Below are positions 24,425 to 32,488 of a stretch of 64,000 bases of DNA, one piece after another. Made by a program: the position numbers and the translations under genes. The stretch is taken from assembly GCF_018603905.1 (NCBI RefSeq), contig NZ_JAHFZZ010000002.1:248001-312000 (forward strand). Direction: 5' to 3'. Under the pieces are notes generated by a model, which worked only from the letters and a program-made list of their open reading frames with translations, had not been told where the DNA came from and searched no databases. Positions within the stretch are counted from its first letter, which is position 1; the number at the start of each line of letters is the position of its first letter. Source of the DNA: Nonomuraea sp. NEAU-A123 (lineage in GTDB: Bacteria > Actinomycetota > Actinomycetes > Streptosporangiales > Streptosporangiaceae).

Positions 24425-25600
24425 TCAGGACCGCTGCGCCGCATCCACGGCGGCCTGCCGGTGGAACCGCTCGTGGTGCTGGCGCAGCAGGTCGATTCCG
24501 TAGTCGTTGCCGTTCGGCGTGCGGACGACGGTGTGGATGTGCTTGCGCAACGGCACGTCGTTGTCGAACATCACGCCTATCTGGTGCTCGAACTCGACGA
24601 GGATCACCGGGCTGTGGATGCGGTAGTAGAAGACCCCGTCCGGGCTTCCGTCGCCGACCCAGGCGAAGTAGGTGTCGGGCTCATGGGCGCGGACCTCCTC
24701 CATGCGGACCCGGGCGTGCTCGTCGCCAGCCCGGTTGACGTACAGGCCGATGAGCTCCGAGGCGATCGCGCGCTGACCCGGCGTCAGTTCACCGAGCGGC
24801 AGGCCCTCGTAGTTGAGTTCGAAGTTGTCCCGGAAAGCGCCGACGAACAGGCCGCGCGGCAGCTCCTCCGCGATCACCGCCAGCTCCCGCTGGCGGCCGG
24901 TCAGGCTGTGGAACAGCTGCTGGCCCACGGCCTCCTCACGCCGGAAGGCCGCAGTCCCCGCGTACTTCCCGCCCTCGGCGATCACCGGCTCGGCGCCGAG
25001 GAAGGTCGGCGTGAGGATCATCTGGTCCCCGACGAAGACGCAGTTGACGTTCACGTGGTGGCCGTCCAGCTGCCAGCCCCAGGGCCCGCCGTTCTCGGGC
25101 TCCCCGTAGAGGCTGAACCAGTACAGCCACTCGTGGAGCAGGTGCTCCTCACCGCGCAGCTCGCCGATCGTCAAGTTGAGGTGCATCAGGTCCACAATCT
25201 GCTGGAACCCATACGGGCTGAGGCTCTGGCGAAGGATGGCGAGGACCCGGAGCCGCTTCTCCTCGTCGAAGTCCTCCAGGCACAGACCGTGGCGCAGGAA
25301 GTACCGCGCCCCGTTCGACCAGTGCCGCCATGACACGTCGTCCATCGAGAACCGGCCCTCCGCCAGCTCCTGCGGCGAGAGCGCGGCCAGATAGTCCTCC
25401 GCCGCCTTGCGCACCCCGCTGACGTCCACGCCGGTGCTGCGCAGCGGGAACAGGCCCGGCCGCACGCCCGCGGACGTGGCCAGTCCGCGGAAGGGCTCCG
25501 CCGCCGCCTCCCGCCGCCACTCAACCTTCTCGAGCAGCGCCGGCGTCCACTCGGCGGGACGCCGGGTGCCGTCGTTGACCCGGTGTCGCAGTCCGGTCAT
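24425..25600 (-). CDS. DUF3500 domain protein
   Basis: The 391-residue protein matches the DUF3500 pattern: WSNGARYFLRHGLCLEDFD near residue 92, WGWQLDGHHVNVNCVFVGDQ near 175 and MILTPTFLGAEPV directly after, then YYRIHSPVILVEFEHQIGVM near 325 and HIHTVVRTPNGNDYG near 355. The repeated His and Asp/Glu residues in these blocks suggest a metal or cofactor site, but the family has no established function. It lies between two decarboxylase-like paralogues and overlaps the upstream one (ATGA), so it is translated with them and probably acts in the same pathway. Confidence 0.85.
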   Translation of the reverse strand: MTGLRHRVNDGTRRPAEWTPALLEKVEWRREAAAEPFRGLATSAGVRPGLFPLRSTGVDVSGVRKAAEDYLAALSPQELAEGRFSMDDVSWRHWSNGARYFLRHGLCLEDFDEEKRLRVLAILRQSLSPYGFQQIVDLMHLNLTIGELRGEEHLLHEWLYWFSLYGEPENGGPWGWQLDGHHVNVNCVFVGDQMILTPTFLGAEPVIAEGGKYAGTAAFRREEAVGQQLFHSLTGRQRELAVIAEELPRGLFVGAFRDNFELNYEGLPLGELTPGQRAIASELIGLYVNRAGDEHARVRMEEVRAHEPDTYFAWVGDGSPDGVFYYRIHSPVILVEFEHQIGVMFDNDVPLRKHIHTVVRTPNGNDYGIDLLRQHHERFHRQAAVDAAQRS

Positions 25601-26505
25601 AGCTGCCCCCCTAGCTGCTTGACGAGGGCCGCTTCCTTCTCGATCGCGCCGACGTCGACCGGCGAGCGCACGAGTCTCTGCTCGAGGGCGTAACGCCCGG
25701 CTATCTCAAAGCACTTGGCCAGTGGCTGCTTCCAGCCGGCCGCGACCGCGCGCCCGGCCGGGGTGTCGCCGCGTTCCCCTGCGGTGGCAGCGATCGCGCC
25801 CTTCAGTGCGCTATAGAGCGCCCACACCGCCTCAGGGGCGGAGCGCAGCACGTCATCACGCACGACGACCACGTGGTTGGCCGGTACGGTGCCGTGCCGT
25901 TCGATCCAGGCGAGGCCGGCGTCCTCCGCGTCCGGGATGACCGGGACCAGCCCCTGGCCCTGGCCGCCGATCGCCCTCGGCCCGAGCACGGCCGCCGCCA
26001 CGTCCCCGTCGAGCAGCAGGTCCGCGACCCGCCCGGCCGGGGACCGCGTCACGTACGCCGGCTCGCGGTACTGCGCGACATGGGGCTCCTCGGTGGTGAC
26101 CCAGGTGACGTCCGAGGCCTCGACCCCGTACTCCTCGCGCAGGATGCCGCGCACCCACATGCCAGTGGTCTGGCTGTAGGAGCGCACGCCGACCCGCTGT
26201 CCGACAAGTTGCCGTGGCGACAGGTCCGCGCCATCCGGCAGGCGGGTCAGCGACTGGTGGTGGGTGTTCCCGATCAGGACCACCGGCAACAGCGTGACCG
26301 GGACGCCGGCCTCCCGGGCCTGCAGGTACGTCGCCAACGCCATCTCGCAGACGTCGTACTCCAGATTCCGGACCATCCGGGCGAAGGCCGGGTAGAGCGG
26401 GGCGGACTCCGCGAAGTGGCAGTCGACCCCCGCCACCGGAGTCGTGCCGTGCTTGAGCGGCCGGGTGTGCGGGTAGTCCCCCAGCAGGATCGTGAGTGAT
26501 GTCAT
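25597..26505 (-). CDS. 4,5-dihydroxyphthalate decarboxylase-like protein, paralogue 3
   Basis: The 302-residue protein has the full family pattern: LLGDYPHTRPLKHGTTPVAG at the start, YDVCEMALATYLQA near residue 50, NTHHQSL near 80 and GVRSYSQTTGMWVRGILREE near 105. It is the most canonical of the three copies. It lacks a signal peptide. In the phthalate pathway this family converts 4,5-dihydroxyphthalate to protocatechuate; whether this copy uses that substrate is not shown. Its stop overlaps the DUF3500 start, and its ATG is 1 bp after the stop of the TPP-enzyme gene. Confidence 0.78.
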   Translation of the reverse strand: MTSLTILLGDYPHTRPLKHGTTPVAGVDCHFAESAPLYPAFARMVRNLEYDVCEMALATYLQAREAGVPVTLLPVVLIGNTHHQSLTRLPDGADLSPRQLVGQRVGVRSYSQTTGMWVRGILREEYGVEASDVTWVTTEEPHVAQYREPAYVTRSPAGRVADLLLDGDVAAAVLGPRAIGGQGQGLVPVIPDAEDAGLAWIERHGTVPANHVVVVRDDVLRSAPEAVWALYSALKGAIAATAGERGDTPAGRAVAAGWKQPLAKCFEIAGRYALEQRLVRSPVDVGAIEKEAALVKQLGGQL

Positions 26506-26506
26506 G

Positions 26507-28159
26507 TCACACGTCCTCGCCGTACTGGAGCCGCCGGTAGGGCACGCTCAGCACGCTGCGGGTGATTCGGATGTCGATCACGGTCGGCCGGGGGGCGCGT
26601 ACGTACTCCGCCAGCGCCGCGCGAAGTTCCTCGATCGTCCGGACCGTGGCCCCGCCGCCGCCGAGCGCCACCGCGACCTGGCCCAGCTCCGGCGTCGGGA
26701 TCAGCGCGAGCTCCGGGTCCAGGCCCTTGGCCGCCGACTTGTGGAACTCGGCGCCCAGTCCCTCGTCGTTCATGACGACGACCAGGAGCGGCAGCTCGTA
26801 CCGGCAGGCCGTCTCGAACTCCGGCAGGTGCATCAGGAAGCTGGCGTCGCCCTCCACCACGAACCCGGGCTTGCCGCCGTTGGCCACGACCTGGCCGATG
26901 GCCAGCAGCGGGGCCTGGCCGATGGCCCCGAACATGCCGTAGTTGGACAGCACTTCCCGGGACCGCTGGAAAAGCATGGTGCCGAAGTCGACCTGGTGGC
27001 CGCTGCCCAGCACCAGCCCGATCTCGCCCGGGAGCTCGGCGTCCAGGACCCGGATCGCCTCGCGCGGGTCGATCAGGCCCAGCTCGCTCAGGTACTCCGC
27101 CGGGGCCTGCAGCGGCTCGGTCAGCCGGTGCAGCACCTCCTCGGTGTGGAAGCCCTCGATCCTTACGGCCCGCTGCTCCAGGGCCCGGTCGAGCTCGGTG
27201 ACCCCGGTGACCGCATCGGCCTGGATGTAGCAGTCCGCCACCGAGCCGTTGCCCATCACCAGGTGCGGGGAGGTGTCGATCTGTATGTACTTGGCGTCCG
27301 GGTAGAGGTACCCCGCCTCGGTCGTGTAGCTGTTCAGGCTGGCGCCGACCCCGATCACGCAGTCGGCCTCCTGCAGCAGCTCCATCGCCAGCTTGCTGCC
27401 GAACAGCCCGGACAGCCCGACGTGGAACTCGGTGCGGTCACACAGCCAGTTCTTCGCCTGCAGCGTGGTGGCCAGCAGGGCACCGGTCCGCTGCTGAAGG
27501 CCGAGGATCTGCTCACCGACGCCCGCACGGCGCGCCCCGCGCCCCGCGATGATCACCACGCGCTTGCTCAACGCGATAATGTCGCAGGCCGCCGCGATCC
27601 GGGACGGGTCCGGCAGCAGCCGTGGGCGGTCGAGGAGTGCGGTCGAGGGGACGTACTCGTCGGCGTCCTCGACCGTCCCCTGCTGGATGTCCATGGGGGC
27701 GCTCAGCATCACCGGCCGGGACTCGGTCCGCGCCAGGTAGAAGGCCCGCTGCACCGCCTCCTCGGCCTGGTCTGGCCGGGAGAGGTGGACGAATTCGCAC
27801 TCGATCGCGGCGGCGAAGCGTCGCTGGTCGAGGTACTGCGTGGCACCCTCGTCGCCCCAGGCCGTCTCGCCGCAGAAGGCGACCAGTGGGGTTCGTGCCC
27901 GGCTCGCGCACACCATGGAAGTGGCCAGTTGCGAGACGCCCGGTCCGCTGGTCGTCGTGACGACGCCCGGCTGCCCGGTCGTGCGCGCCCAGCCGTCGGC
28001 CATGCCCAGGCCCGACCCCTCGTGGCGCACCTCGTACAGTCGCACCCCGCGCTGGGCGAGCGCGTTCATCCAGTGCATGTTGGCGTCGCCCATCATGCCG
28101 AAGACGTCGCTCGTGCCCTCCTTGACGAACGCCTCGGCGAGCGCTTCATATGCCTTCAA
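26507..28159 (-). CDS. Thiamine pyrophosphate-dependent enzyme (acetolactate synthase-like)
   Basis: The ~550-residue protein has the three-domain plan of TPP enzymes: an N-terminal PYR domain with the catalytic-type Glu in YEVRHEGSGLGMADG near residue 45, a central domain (LSKRVVIIAGRGARRAG) and a C-terminal PP domain (GDASFLMHLPEFETACRYEL, with N in VVMNDEG). Members decarboxylate 2-oxo acids or carboligate them. The GDG motif is GDA here. TTG at 28159 is taken as start since GAAGGGG lies 8 bp upstream, and no ATG fits. It sits between the LigJ-like gene and decarboxylase paralogue 3, so it probably acts on a 2-oxo-acid intermediate. Confidence 0.85.
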   Translation of the reverse strand: MKAYEALAEAFVKEGTSDVFGMMGDANMHWMNALAQRGVRLYEVRHEGSGLGMADGWARTTGQPGVVTTTSGPGVSQLATSMVCASRARTPLVAFCGETAWGDEGATQYLDQRRFAAAIECEFVHLSRPDQAEEAVQRAFYLARTESRPVMLSAPMDIQQGTVEDADEYVPSTALLDRPRLLPDPSRIAAACDIIALSKRVVIIAGRGARRAGVGEQILGLQQRTGALLATTLQAKNWLCDRTEFHVGLSGLFGSKLAMELLQEADCVIGVGASLNSYTTEAGYLYPDAKYIQIDTSPHLVMGNGSVADCYIQADAVTGVTELDRALEQRAVRIEGFHTEEVLHRLTEPLQAPAEYLSELGLIDPREAIRVLDAELPGEIGLVLGSGHQVDFGTMLFQRSREVLSNYGMFGAIGQAPLLAIGQVVANGGKPGFVVEGDASFLMHLPEFETACRYELPLLVVVMNDEGLGAEFHKSAAKGLDPELALIPTPELGQVAVALGGGGATVRTIEELRAALAEYVRAPRPTVIDIRITRSVLSVPYRRLQYGEDV

Positions 28160-28202
28160 TTTCGGTACCCCTTCGGATTTGTCACGTACGTCGAGAGCCG
28201 GC

Positions 28203-29258
28203 TCACGCCTCGGCCGGCACACGGCCCCGGGACTTCAGCACGCCCTCCAGTCGCCCGAACGCCCGCAGCGCGTTGCCCCCGTACACTGCCTGCCGGTCGG
28301 CGTCGCTCAGCGTCTCGATGGAGTCCAGGAGGTACTTCGTGTCGTCGAACCGGTGCCCGGTCTCCGGGTCCACCCCGCGAACGGCGCCGATCATCTCCGA
28401 GGCGAACAGGACGTTCTCCACGGGGATGACGTCCACCAGCAGCTCCATCCCGCGCTGGTGGTACACGCAGGTGTCAAAGAAGACGTTCTGCAGGATCGAC
28501 TCCTCCAGCGGCGGCCGGCCCTGGTCCTGCATGACCCCCCGGTACCGGCCCCAGTGGTACGGGACCGCGCCGCCGCCGTGCGGCAGGATGAACTTCAGGG
28601 TCGGGAAGTCTCGGAACAGATCCGACATGCACAGCTGCATGAACACCGCGGTGTCGCCGTTCAGATAGTGCGCGCAGGTGCCCTGCAAGGCAGGGTTCCG
28701 CGACATCGCCACATGGACCATCGCGGGAACGTTCAGCTCCACCATCTTCTCGTAGAGCGGGTAGTAGACCTTGTCCGTCAGCGGCGGCGCCTGCCAGTAC
28801 CCGTCCGAGGGGTCGGGGTTGAGCAGGCAGCCGACGAAGCCCAGCTCCTCGACGCAGCGCTCCAGCTCGGCGACGGAGTTGCGCACCGAGGCGGCCAGGC
28901 CGTCCCCTGGGGACTGCGGGAGCTGGCACACCCCCACGAACCGGTCCGGGAACAGCCCGCACACCCGGCTGATCAGGTCGTTGCTGACCTGGGACCAGGC
29001 CAGGCTGGTCTGCTCGTCGCCGTAGTGGTGGGCCATCTTCCCCGCGCCCGGGGAGAAGAGCGCGAGGTCCGTGCCGCGCTCCAGCTGCAGCTTCAGCTGC
29101 CCCTGCTCGACGGCGGCCTGGATCTCCTCGTCGGTGATGCGGAGTTCGGCGGGCGACACCCGTGCGCCCGACTCCTCGAACGCCTTGATCTGCCGTTCCC
29201 GCCACTTCCCGAGCGCGGCCGGGGCCGTGGTGAAGTGACCATGGCAGTCGATGATCAT
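28203..29258 (-). CDS. LigJ-like 4-oxalomesaconate hydratase (amidohydrolase superfamily)
   Basis: The 351-residue protein opens MIIDCHGHFTTAPAAL, with HxH at residues 6-8. It carries the blocks I recall from LigJ: SPGAGKMAHHYGDEQTS, GVCQLPQSPGD, NPDPSDGYWQAPPLTDKVYY, AHYLNGDTAVFMQ, LPHGGGAVPYHWGR, FFDTCVYHQRG and VLFASEMIGAVRGVDPETGH. LigJ hydrates 4-oxalomesaconate in the protocatechuate 4,5-cleavage pathway. That supports a route through an aromatic dicarboxylate or its ring-cleavage product. Assignment is to the family; catalytic identity is inferred. GGAGA lies upstream of the ATG at 29258. Confidence 0.83.
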   Translation of the reverse strand: MIIDCHGHFTTAPAALGKWRERQIKAFEESGARVSPAELRITDEEIQAAVEQGQLKLQLERGTDLALFSPGAGKMAHHYGDEQTSLAWSQVSNDLISRVCGLFPDRFVGVCQLPQSPGDGLAASVRNSVAELERCVEELGFVGCLLNPDPSDGYWQAPPLTDKVYYPLYEKMVELNVPAMVHVAMSRNPALQGTCAHYLNGDTAVFMQLCMSDLFRDFPTLKFILPHGGGAVPYHWGRYRGVMQDQGRPPLEESILQNVFFDTCVYHQRGMELLVDVIPVENVLFASEMIGAVRGVDPETGHRFDDTKYLLDSIETLSDADRQAVYGGNALRAFGRLEGVLKSRGRVPAEA

Positions 29259-29284
29259 GAAATAGTCTCCGATATGTGCGTAGG

Positions 29285-30145
29285 TCAGGCGCGGCCGGTC
29301 AACGTGCGGCCCAGGTCGAGGCCCGGGTACGACTTGACCGGGGCGCTCATCAGGAACCGGTAGCCGTCGTCGAGCACCTGCTTGAGGTTGTCGGCCGTCA
29401 CGTGCGGATGGCCGACGGCGACCCCGCGCTCGGTGCAGATGTCGAGGATGCGGCGCTTGCACTCCAGGACGCGCGGGTGCTCGTACTGGCGGGGCACTCC
29501 CAGCTCCTGGCTCATGTCGCCCTCGCCGATGATGACCAGGCCGATCCCCGGCACCTGATCGAGGATGTCCGGCAGGTTCTCGATGCCGAGCTGGTCCTCG
29601 ATCATGATGGCCACGAGGATCTCGCCATCCGGATCGAGCGGCCAGACGTCGGCTCTGGCGTAGTACTCGGTGTTCGGGATGCCCCAGTAACGCACCGCCG
29701 CGTGCGGGCCGTCCCCGCGCAGCCCGGCGGGCTCGTAGCTGGGGCTGTCGGGCAGCCGCGGGTAGCGGCAGGCCGCGACGGCGTTGTAGGCCTCCTCCAC
29801 CGTGGCGATGTGCGGCCACACGATCCCGTACGCGCCCAGGTCCAGGGCCTGCTTCGCATGCCACTGCCCCTTCTCTGCGCCGTTGACCGGGATCCGCACG
29901 AGCGGGGTGACCGCGGGCGCCAGGCTGGCCGCCCCGAAGATCTGCCGCCGGTTCAGCAGGAACTGGAAGCTGTCCCGGAGCGCGTTGACGTCCCAGGGCT
30001 TGTGCTCCATCTCGAAGACCAGGCCGTCGTAGTCCGTGGTGCTGAACTCGACGGCGGTCGCCGGGTCGGCCGACGCGAAGGCCGTGAAAACGTGCTGCCC
30101 CGCTTCCAGCGCGCCGATCACTCTATTGAGCCTGGAGGCTGTCAC
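29285..30145 (-). CDS. HpcH/HpaI aldolase family protein
   Basis: The 286-residue TIM-barrel protein shows the family order: a Glu-containing strand (GLVFEMEHKPWDV), PLVRIPVNG, LDLGAYGIVWPHIATVEEAY, VAIMIEDQLGIENLPDIL and LVIIGEGDMSQELG. These aldolases cleave 2-oxo-4-hydroxy acids to pyruvate or oxaloacetate plus an aldehyde or acid with a divalent metal. Beside a LigJ-like hydratase it would suit cleavage of 4-carboxy-4-hydroxy-2-oxoadipate, a job done by an unrelated LigK in known pathways. Starts at GTG 30145, overlapping the CoxG-like stop (GTGA), with GAAGGAGG before it. Confidence 0.85.
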   Translation of the reverse strand: MTASRLNRVIGALEAGQHVFTAFASADPATAVEFSTTDYDGLVFEMEHKPWDVNALRDSFQFLLNRRQIFGAASLAPAVTPLVRIPVNGAEKGQWHAKQALDLGAYGIVWPHIATVEEAYNAVAACRYPRLPDSPSYEPAGLRGDGPHAAVRYWGIPNTEYYARADVWPLDPDGEILVAIMIEDQLGIENLPDILDQVPGIGLVIIGEGDMSQELGVPRQYEHPRVLECKRRILDICTERGVAVGHPHVTADNLKQVLDDGYRFLMSAPVKSYPGLDLGRTLTGRA

Positions 30146-30732
30146 GACCGGCCTCCTTCCTCGGCTGCTCCGCCGACTGGTTCCTGACGTACGTTCCGCA
30201 GCCGCGCCCACCAGGCGCGCAACCGGCTCAGCAGGCCGGTCGGCGGTGGTGCCGCTGTCGGCGGGGTGTCCAGCTCGGCAGGTTCAGCGCAGCGCTGGAC
30301 CAACTCCGCTGAGAACTCCTTGGTCATCCTCGAGACCACGACCCCGGCACCCGACTCGATCAACGAGGCGAGCTTTCCAGTGAGCTGGATCTCGCCGTCT
30401 ACGGTCACCCGCGAGTCGCTGGGGCCCTCGCCCTCCGCCACGCGGAACGTGGCGTTTCCACTGAAGCGCGTGGCCCCCTGCCCGTCCCGGCCGCGGGCCG
30501 AGAGGCGCCCCTCGAGCTCGGACTCCGTCAGCTCCAGGGTGACGCGGGCGGCGAACCTGACCCGCAACGCCCCGAACTTGACGACCAGGGTCCCGTCGAA
30601 GGAACCGTCGTCGTGGGCCGCCCCGAGCTCGGCGCCGCCGATGCAGGACACGACGTCCGAGGGGCTCGACAACACCTCCCAGACGCGTTTCGGCGGACTT
30701 GGAACGGCGATCGTTTCGGTGATGGATATCAA
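30142..30732 (-). CDS. CoxG-like SRPBCC protein
   Basis: The 196-residue protein has the CoxG pattern: ETIAVPSPPKRVWEVLSSPS, DVVSCIGGAELG, the FDGTLVVKFGALRV strand, VTVDGEIQLTGKLASLIES and ISRMTKEF-like helix (VVSRMTKEFSAELVQR). A proline-rich tail with an amphipathic helix follows, as in CoxG proteins thought to sit at the membrane. CoxG members normally accompany molybdenum hydroxylases, which are absent here. Start TTG 30732 is proposed because ACGAGG lies 9 bp upstream. It is the second gene in the set after the ATPase. Confidence 0.8.
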   Translation of the reverse strand: MISITETIAVPSPPKRVWEVLSSPSDVVSCIGGAELGAAHDDGSFDGTLVVKFGALRVRFAARVTLELTESELEGRLSARGRDGQGATRFSGNATFRVAEGEGPSDSRVTVDGEIQLTGKLASLIESGAGVVVSRMTKEFSAELVQRCAEPAELDTPPTAAPPPTGLLSRLRAWWARLRNVRQEPVGGAAEEGGRS

Positions 30733-30767
30733 CGCTGTGAACCTCGTTTTGGCAGCTGGGCGGTCTT

Positions 30768-31571
30768 CTACGCGGTGGCGTCCGACATCTGCAGCTCGGA
30801 CTTGAACAGACCCCAGAGGTCGTTGTAGAGCTCCGCGAACTCGGGCGACTCGACGAGGGAGCCGATGCTGCGGGGGCGCTCGAAGGGCACGGGAAGAACA
30901 CGGCGGATCGTGCCGGGCCCGCTGGACATCACAATGACCTCGTCGGCGAGGTAGATCGCCTCGTTGAGGTCGTGCGTGACGAAAATGAGCGTGCCGTTCT
31001 GCTCTTCCCAGAGGTTGAGCAGCTCCTGTTGGAGCTTGAGCCGGGTGATGGCGTCCAGCGGCCCGAAGGGCTCGTCCATCAGCACGATGGAGGGGTTGTA
31101 GATCAGCGCCCGCGCGATCGCGACGCGCTTCTGCATGCCGCCGGAGAGCTCCCGGGGATAGTGGTCCTCGAATCCCGTGAGGCCGACGACTCTGACCCAG
31201 TGGGCGATCCGTTCGTCCCGCTCGTCCTTCGGAACCTTGCGGAACTTCAGCGCCAGGCCGATGTTGGCCTTGACGCTCAGCCAGGGAAGCAGATTGGCCT
31301 GCTGAGTCACGTACGCCGCTTCGGAGTTGACGGAAGTGACGCGCTCCCCGTCGAAGTAGACCTCCCCCCGGGTCGGGGAGAGCAGCCCGGCGGCGAGATT
31401 GAGGATGGTGCTCTTGCCGCATCCGCTGGGCCCGATCACGGCGACGAACTTGCCCCGCCCGACCTGGAACGAGACGTCCTCGATGGCCGGCTGGTGGCTG
31501 CCCGGGAACTCCAGGGTGACGTGCTCGAGGCGGAGGGCCTCCGCATGGGGGTCGTGCTGATTGGTCGACAT
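30768..31571 (-). CDS. ABC transporter ATP-binding protein (SsuB/TauB-like)
   Basis: The 267-residue protein has Walker A GPSGCGKST near residue 45, Q-loop VTQQANLLPW, signature LSGGMQKRVAIARALIY, Walker B IVLMDEPFGPLD and the switch His in FVTHDLNEA. It is the ATPase for the NMT1/SsuA-type transporter whose permease (17273) and binding protein (18163) lie at the far end of the gene set, since no other ATPase of this kind is present. Start ATG 31571 with CAAGGAGG just before it; upstream in-frame codons to 31838 cover the promoter region. Confidence 0.92.
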   Translation of the reverse strand: MSTNQHDPHAEALRLEHVTLEFPGSHQPAIEDVSFQVGRGKFVAVIGPSGCGKSTILNLAAGLLSPTRGEVYFDGERVTSVNSEAAYVTQQANLLPWLSVKANIGLALKFRKVPKDERDERIAHWVRVVGLTGFEDHYPRELSGGMQKRVAIARALIYNPSIVLMDEPFGPLDAITRLKLQQELLNLWEEQNGTLIFVTHDLNEAIYLADEVIVMSSGPGTIRRVLPVPFERPRSIGSLVESPEFAELYNDLWGLFKSELQMSDATA

Positions 31572-31743
31572 CGTTGCCTCCTTGACCGGCCTACCGGCCG
31601 GGTAGGGCGGTCCTGCGCCTGCGCGGTGTTCGAATGCGCCCGTGCAGTTGATCTTCTCGACAGTTGTGCGGCTCGTGCGCGCATGCGCAGGAGCCGTGCT
31701 GTGTTCGTCTTTGTGCTCGCGTGCCACGTGGTCGACGCGGAGA

Positions 31744-31754
31744 TTGTCCGACAA
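31744..31754. promoter_or_regulatory. FCD-GntR-type operator candidate 1
   Basis: TTGTCCGACAA is a perfect dyad of the form TTGTNNNACAA, matching the NGTNNNACN core typical of FadR/FCD regulators. It lies about 170 bp upstream of the ATPase start. Confidence 0.6.
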
Positions 31755-31849
31755 GCGGTGCGTGGAACTTAACACCACCGACTCATAGCTGCAAGTGTTC
31801 GCAGCTAAGCAATCATTTCGGAAACACCTCAGAGCCATACCGCTTGGGA

Positions 31850-31860
31850 TTGTTAGACAA
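31850..31860. promoter_or_regulatory. FCD-GntR-type operator candidate 2
   Basis: TTGTTAGACAA is a second perfect TTGTNNNACAA dyad. With one flanking base on each side it becomes a 13-bp palindrome (ATTGT-TAG-ACAAT). It is 106 bp centre-to-centre from candidate 1, in the AT-rich promoter segment. Confidence 0.6.
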
Positions 31861-32019
31861 TTTTAAGCAAGCTCTCAGGTCGGCGAGGTCTCGCTCCGGC
31901 TAGCGCGACGGGCTGTCCGACCCGCATCCGCAGGCATGGCAACGGGGGCCGTCGGGCAGTTGGAGGAACCTGCAGACTCGCCCCGCGAGGGCCCGCTTGG
32001 CCACACCCCGCCGCTCCTG

Positions 32020-32370
32020 TCAGCGACTCGGGAAACCGACCTCCACGGCAAGGCCGCCTTCTGGTCGTGCGCGCGCGGTGAAGGTGGCGTCGTGGACGGT
32101 GGCGATGGCGCGGACGATCGAGAAACCGAGGCGGTGGTGACCGTCGTTGCGGGCGGTGCGGTCAAGTCGCTGGAAGGGCTCGAACAGCCGGTCGACCTGC
32201 GCCGGTGGAATGACCGGTCCGGTGTTGGCCACGGAGAGGAAAGCGCGCTCGCCTCTGGTCTCGGTCGCGACTTCTACTCGCCCGCCTGCGATGTTGTAGC
32301 GGATGGCGTTGTCGAGGAGGTTGGCCACCAGGCGCTCGACGAGAGCAGGGGCGCCCGAGCCGGCAGACGG
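32020..32370 (-). pseudogene. Sensor histidine kinase remnant (HATPase_c domain only)
   Basis: The frame encodes LVERLVANLLDNAIRYNIAG (N box), FLSVANTGPVIPP, LFEPFQRLDRTARND and a G box LGFSIVRAIATVHDATFTA, ending GLAVEVGFPSR. This is the C-terminal ATPase part of an OmpR-partner type sensor kinase. No HAMP, His box or membrane part is readable upstream; the sequence degrades into non-matching frames near 32370-32460. No response regulator is adjacent. It is probably a decayed gene. Confidence 0.65.
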
Positions 32371-32488
32371 CGTCGCGCCAGCGACTCGGCCGCTCAGGCC
32401 AGCACCAGCGGGCGACTCTCCTCGTGCCGGCAGGCCGCCGCTGAGATCGTGGCGACATCATCCCGTAACGAGCGATCGCAAGATCAGC

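Larger units (their letters stand above)
31572..32019. promoter_or_regulatory. Promoter and leader region of the minus-strand catabolic gene set
   Basis: This 448-bp stretch has no recognisable gene. It holds the start of transcription for the ATPase gene and an unusually AT-rich segment (about 31760-31875), likely the promoter. It contains the two GntR-type dyads listed separately and a further 6-bp inverted repeat AGCTGC/GCAGCT (about 31788-31807). The end of the histidine-kinase remnant borders it on the right. Confidence 0.6.

Noticed and set aside
22488..26505. Three ABC transporter substrate-binding proteins
   Set aside because: None has a signal peptide or lipobox and no extra permease accompanies them. 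The fold is shared with decarboxylases, which fits the context better.
31744..31860. Transposon ends or attachment sites
   Set aside because: The dyads are short and symmetric within themselves, no target-site duplication or transposase is nearby, and they fit a regulator site better.
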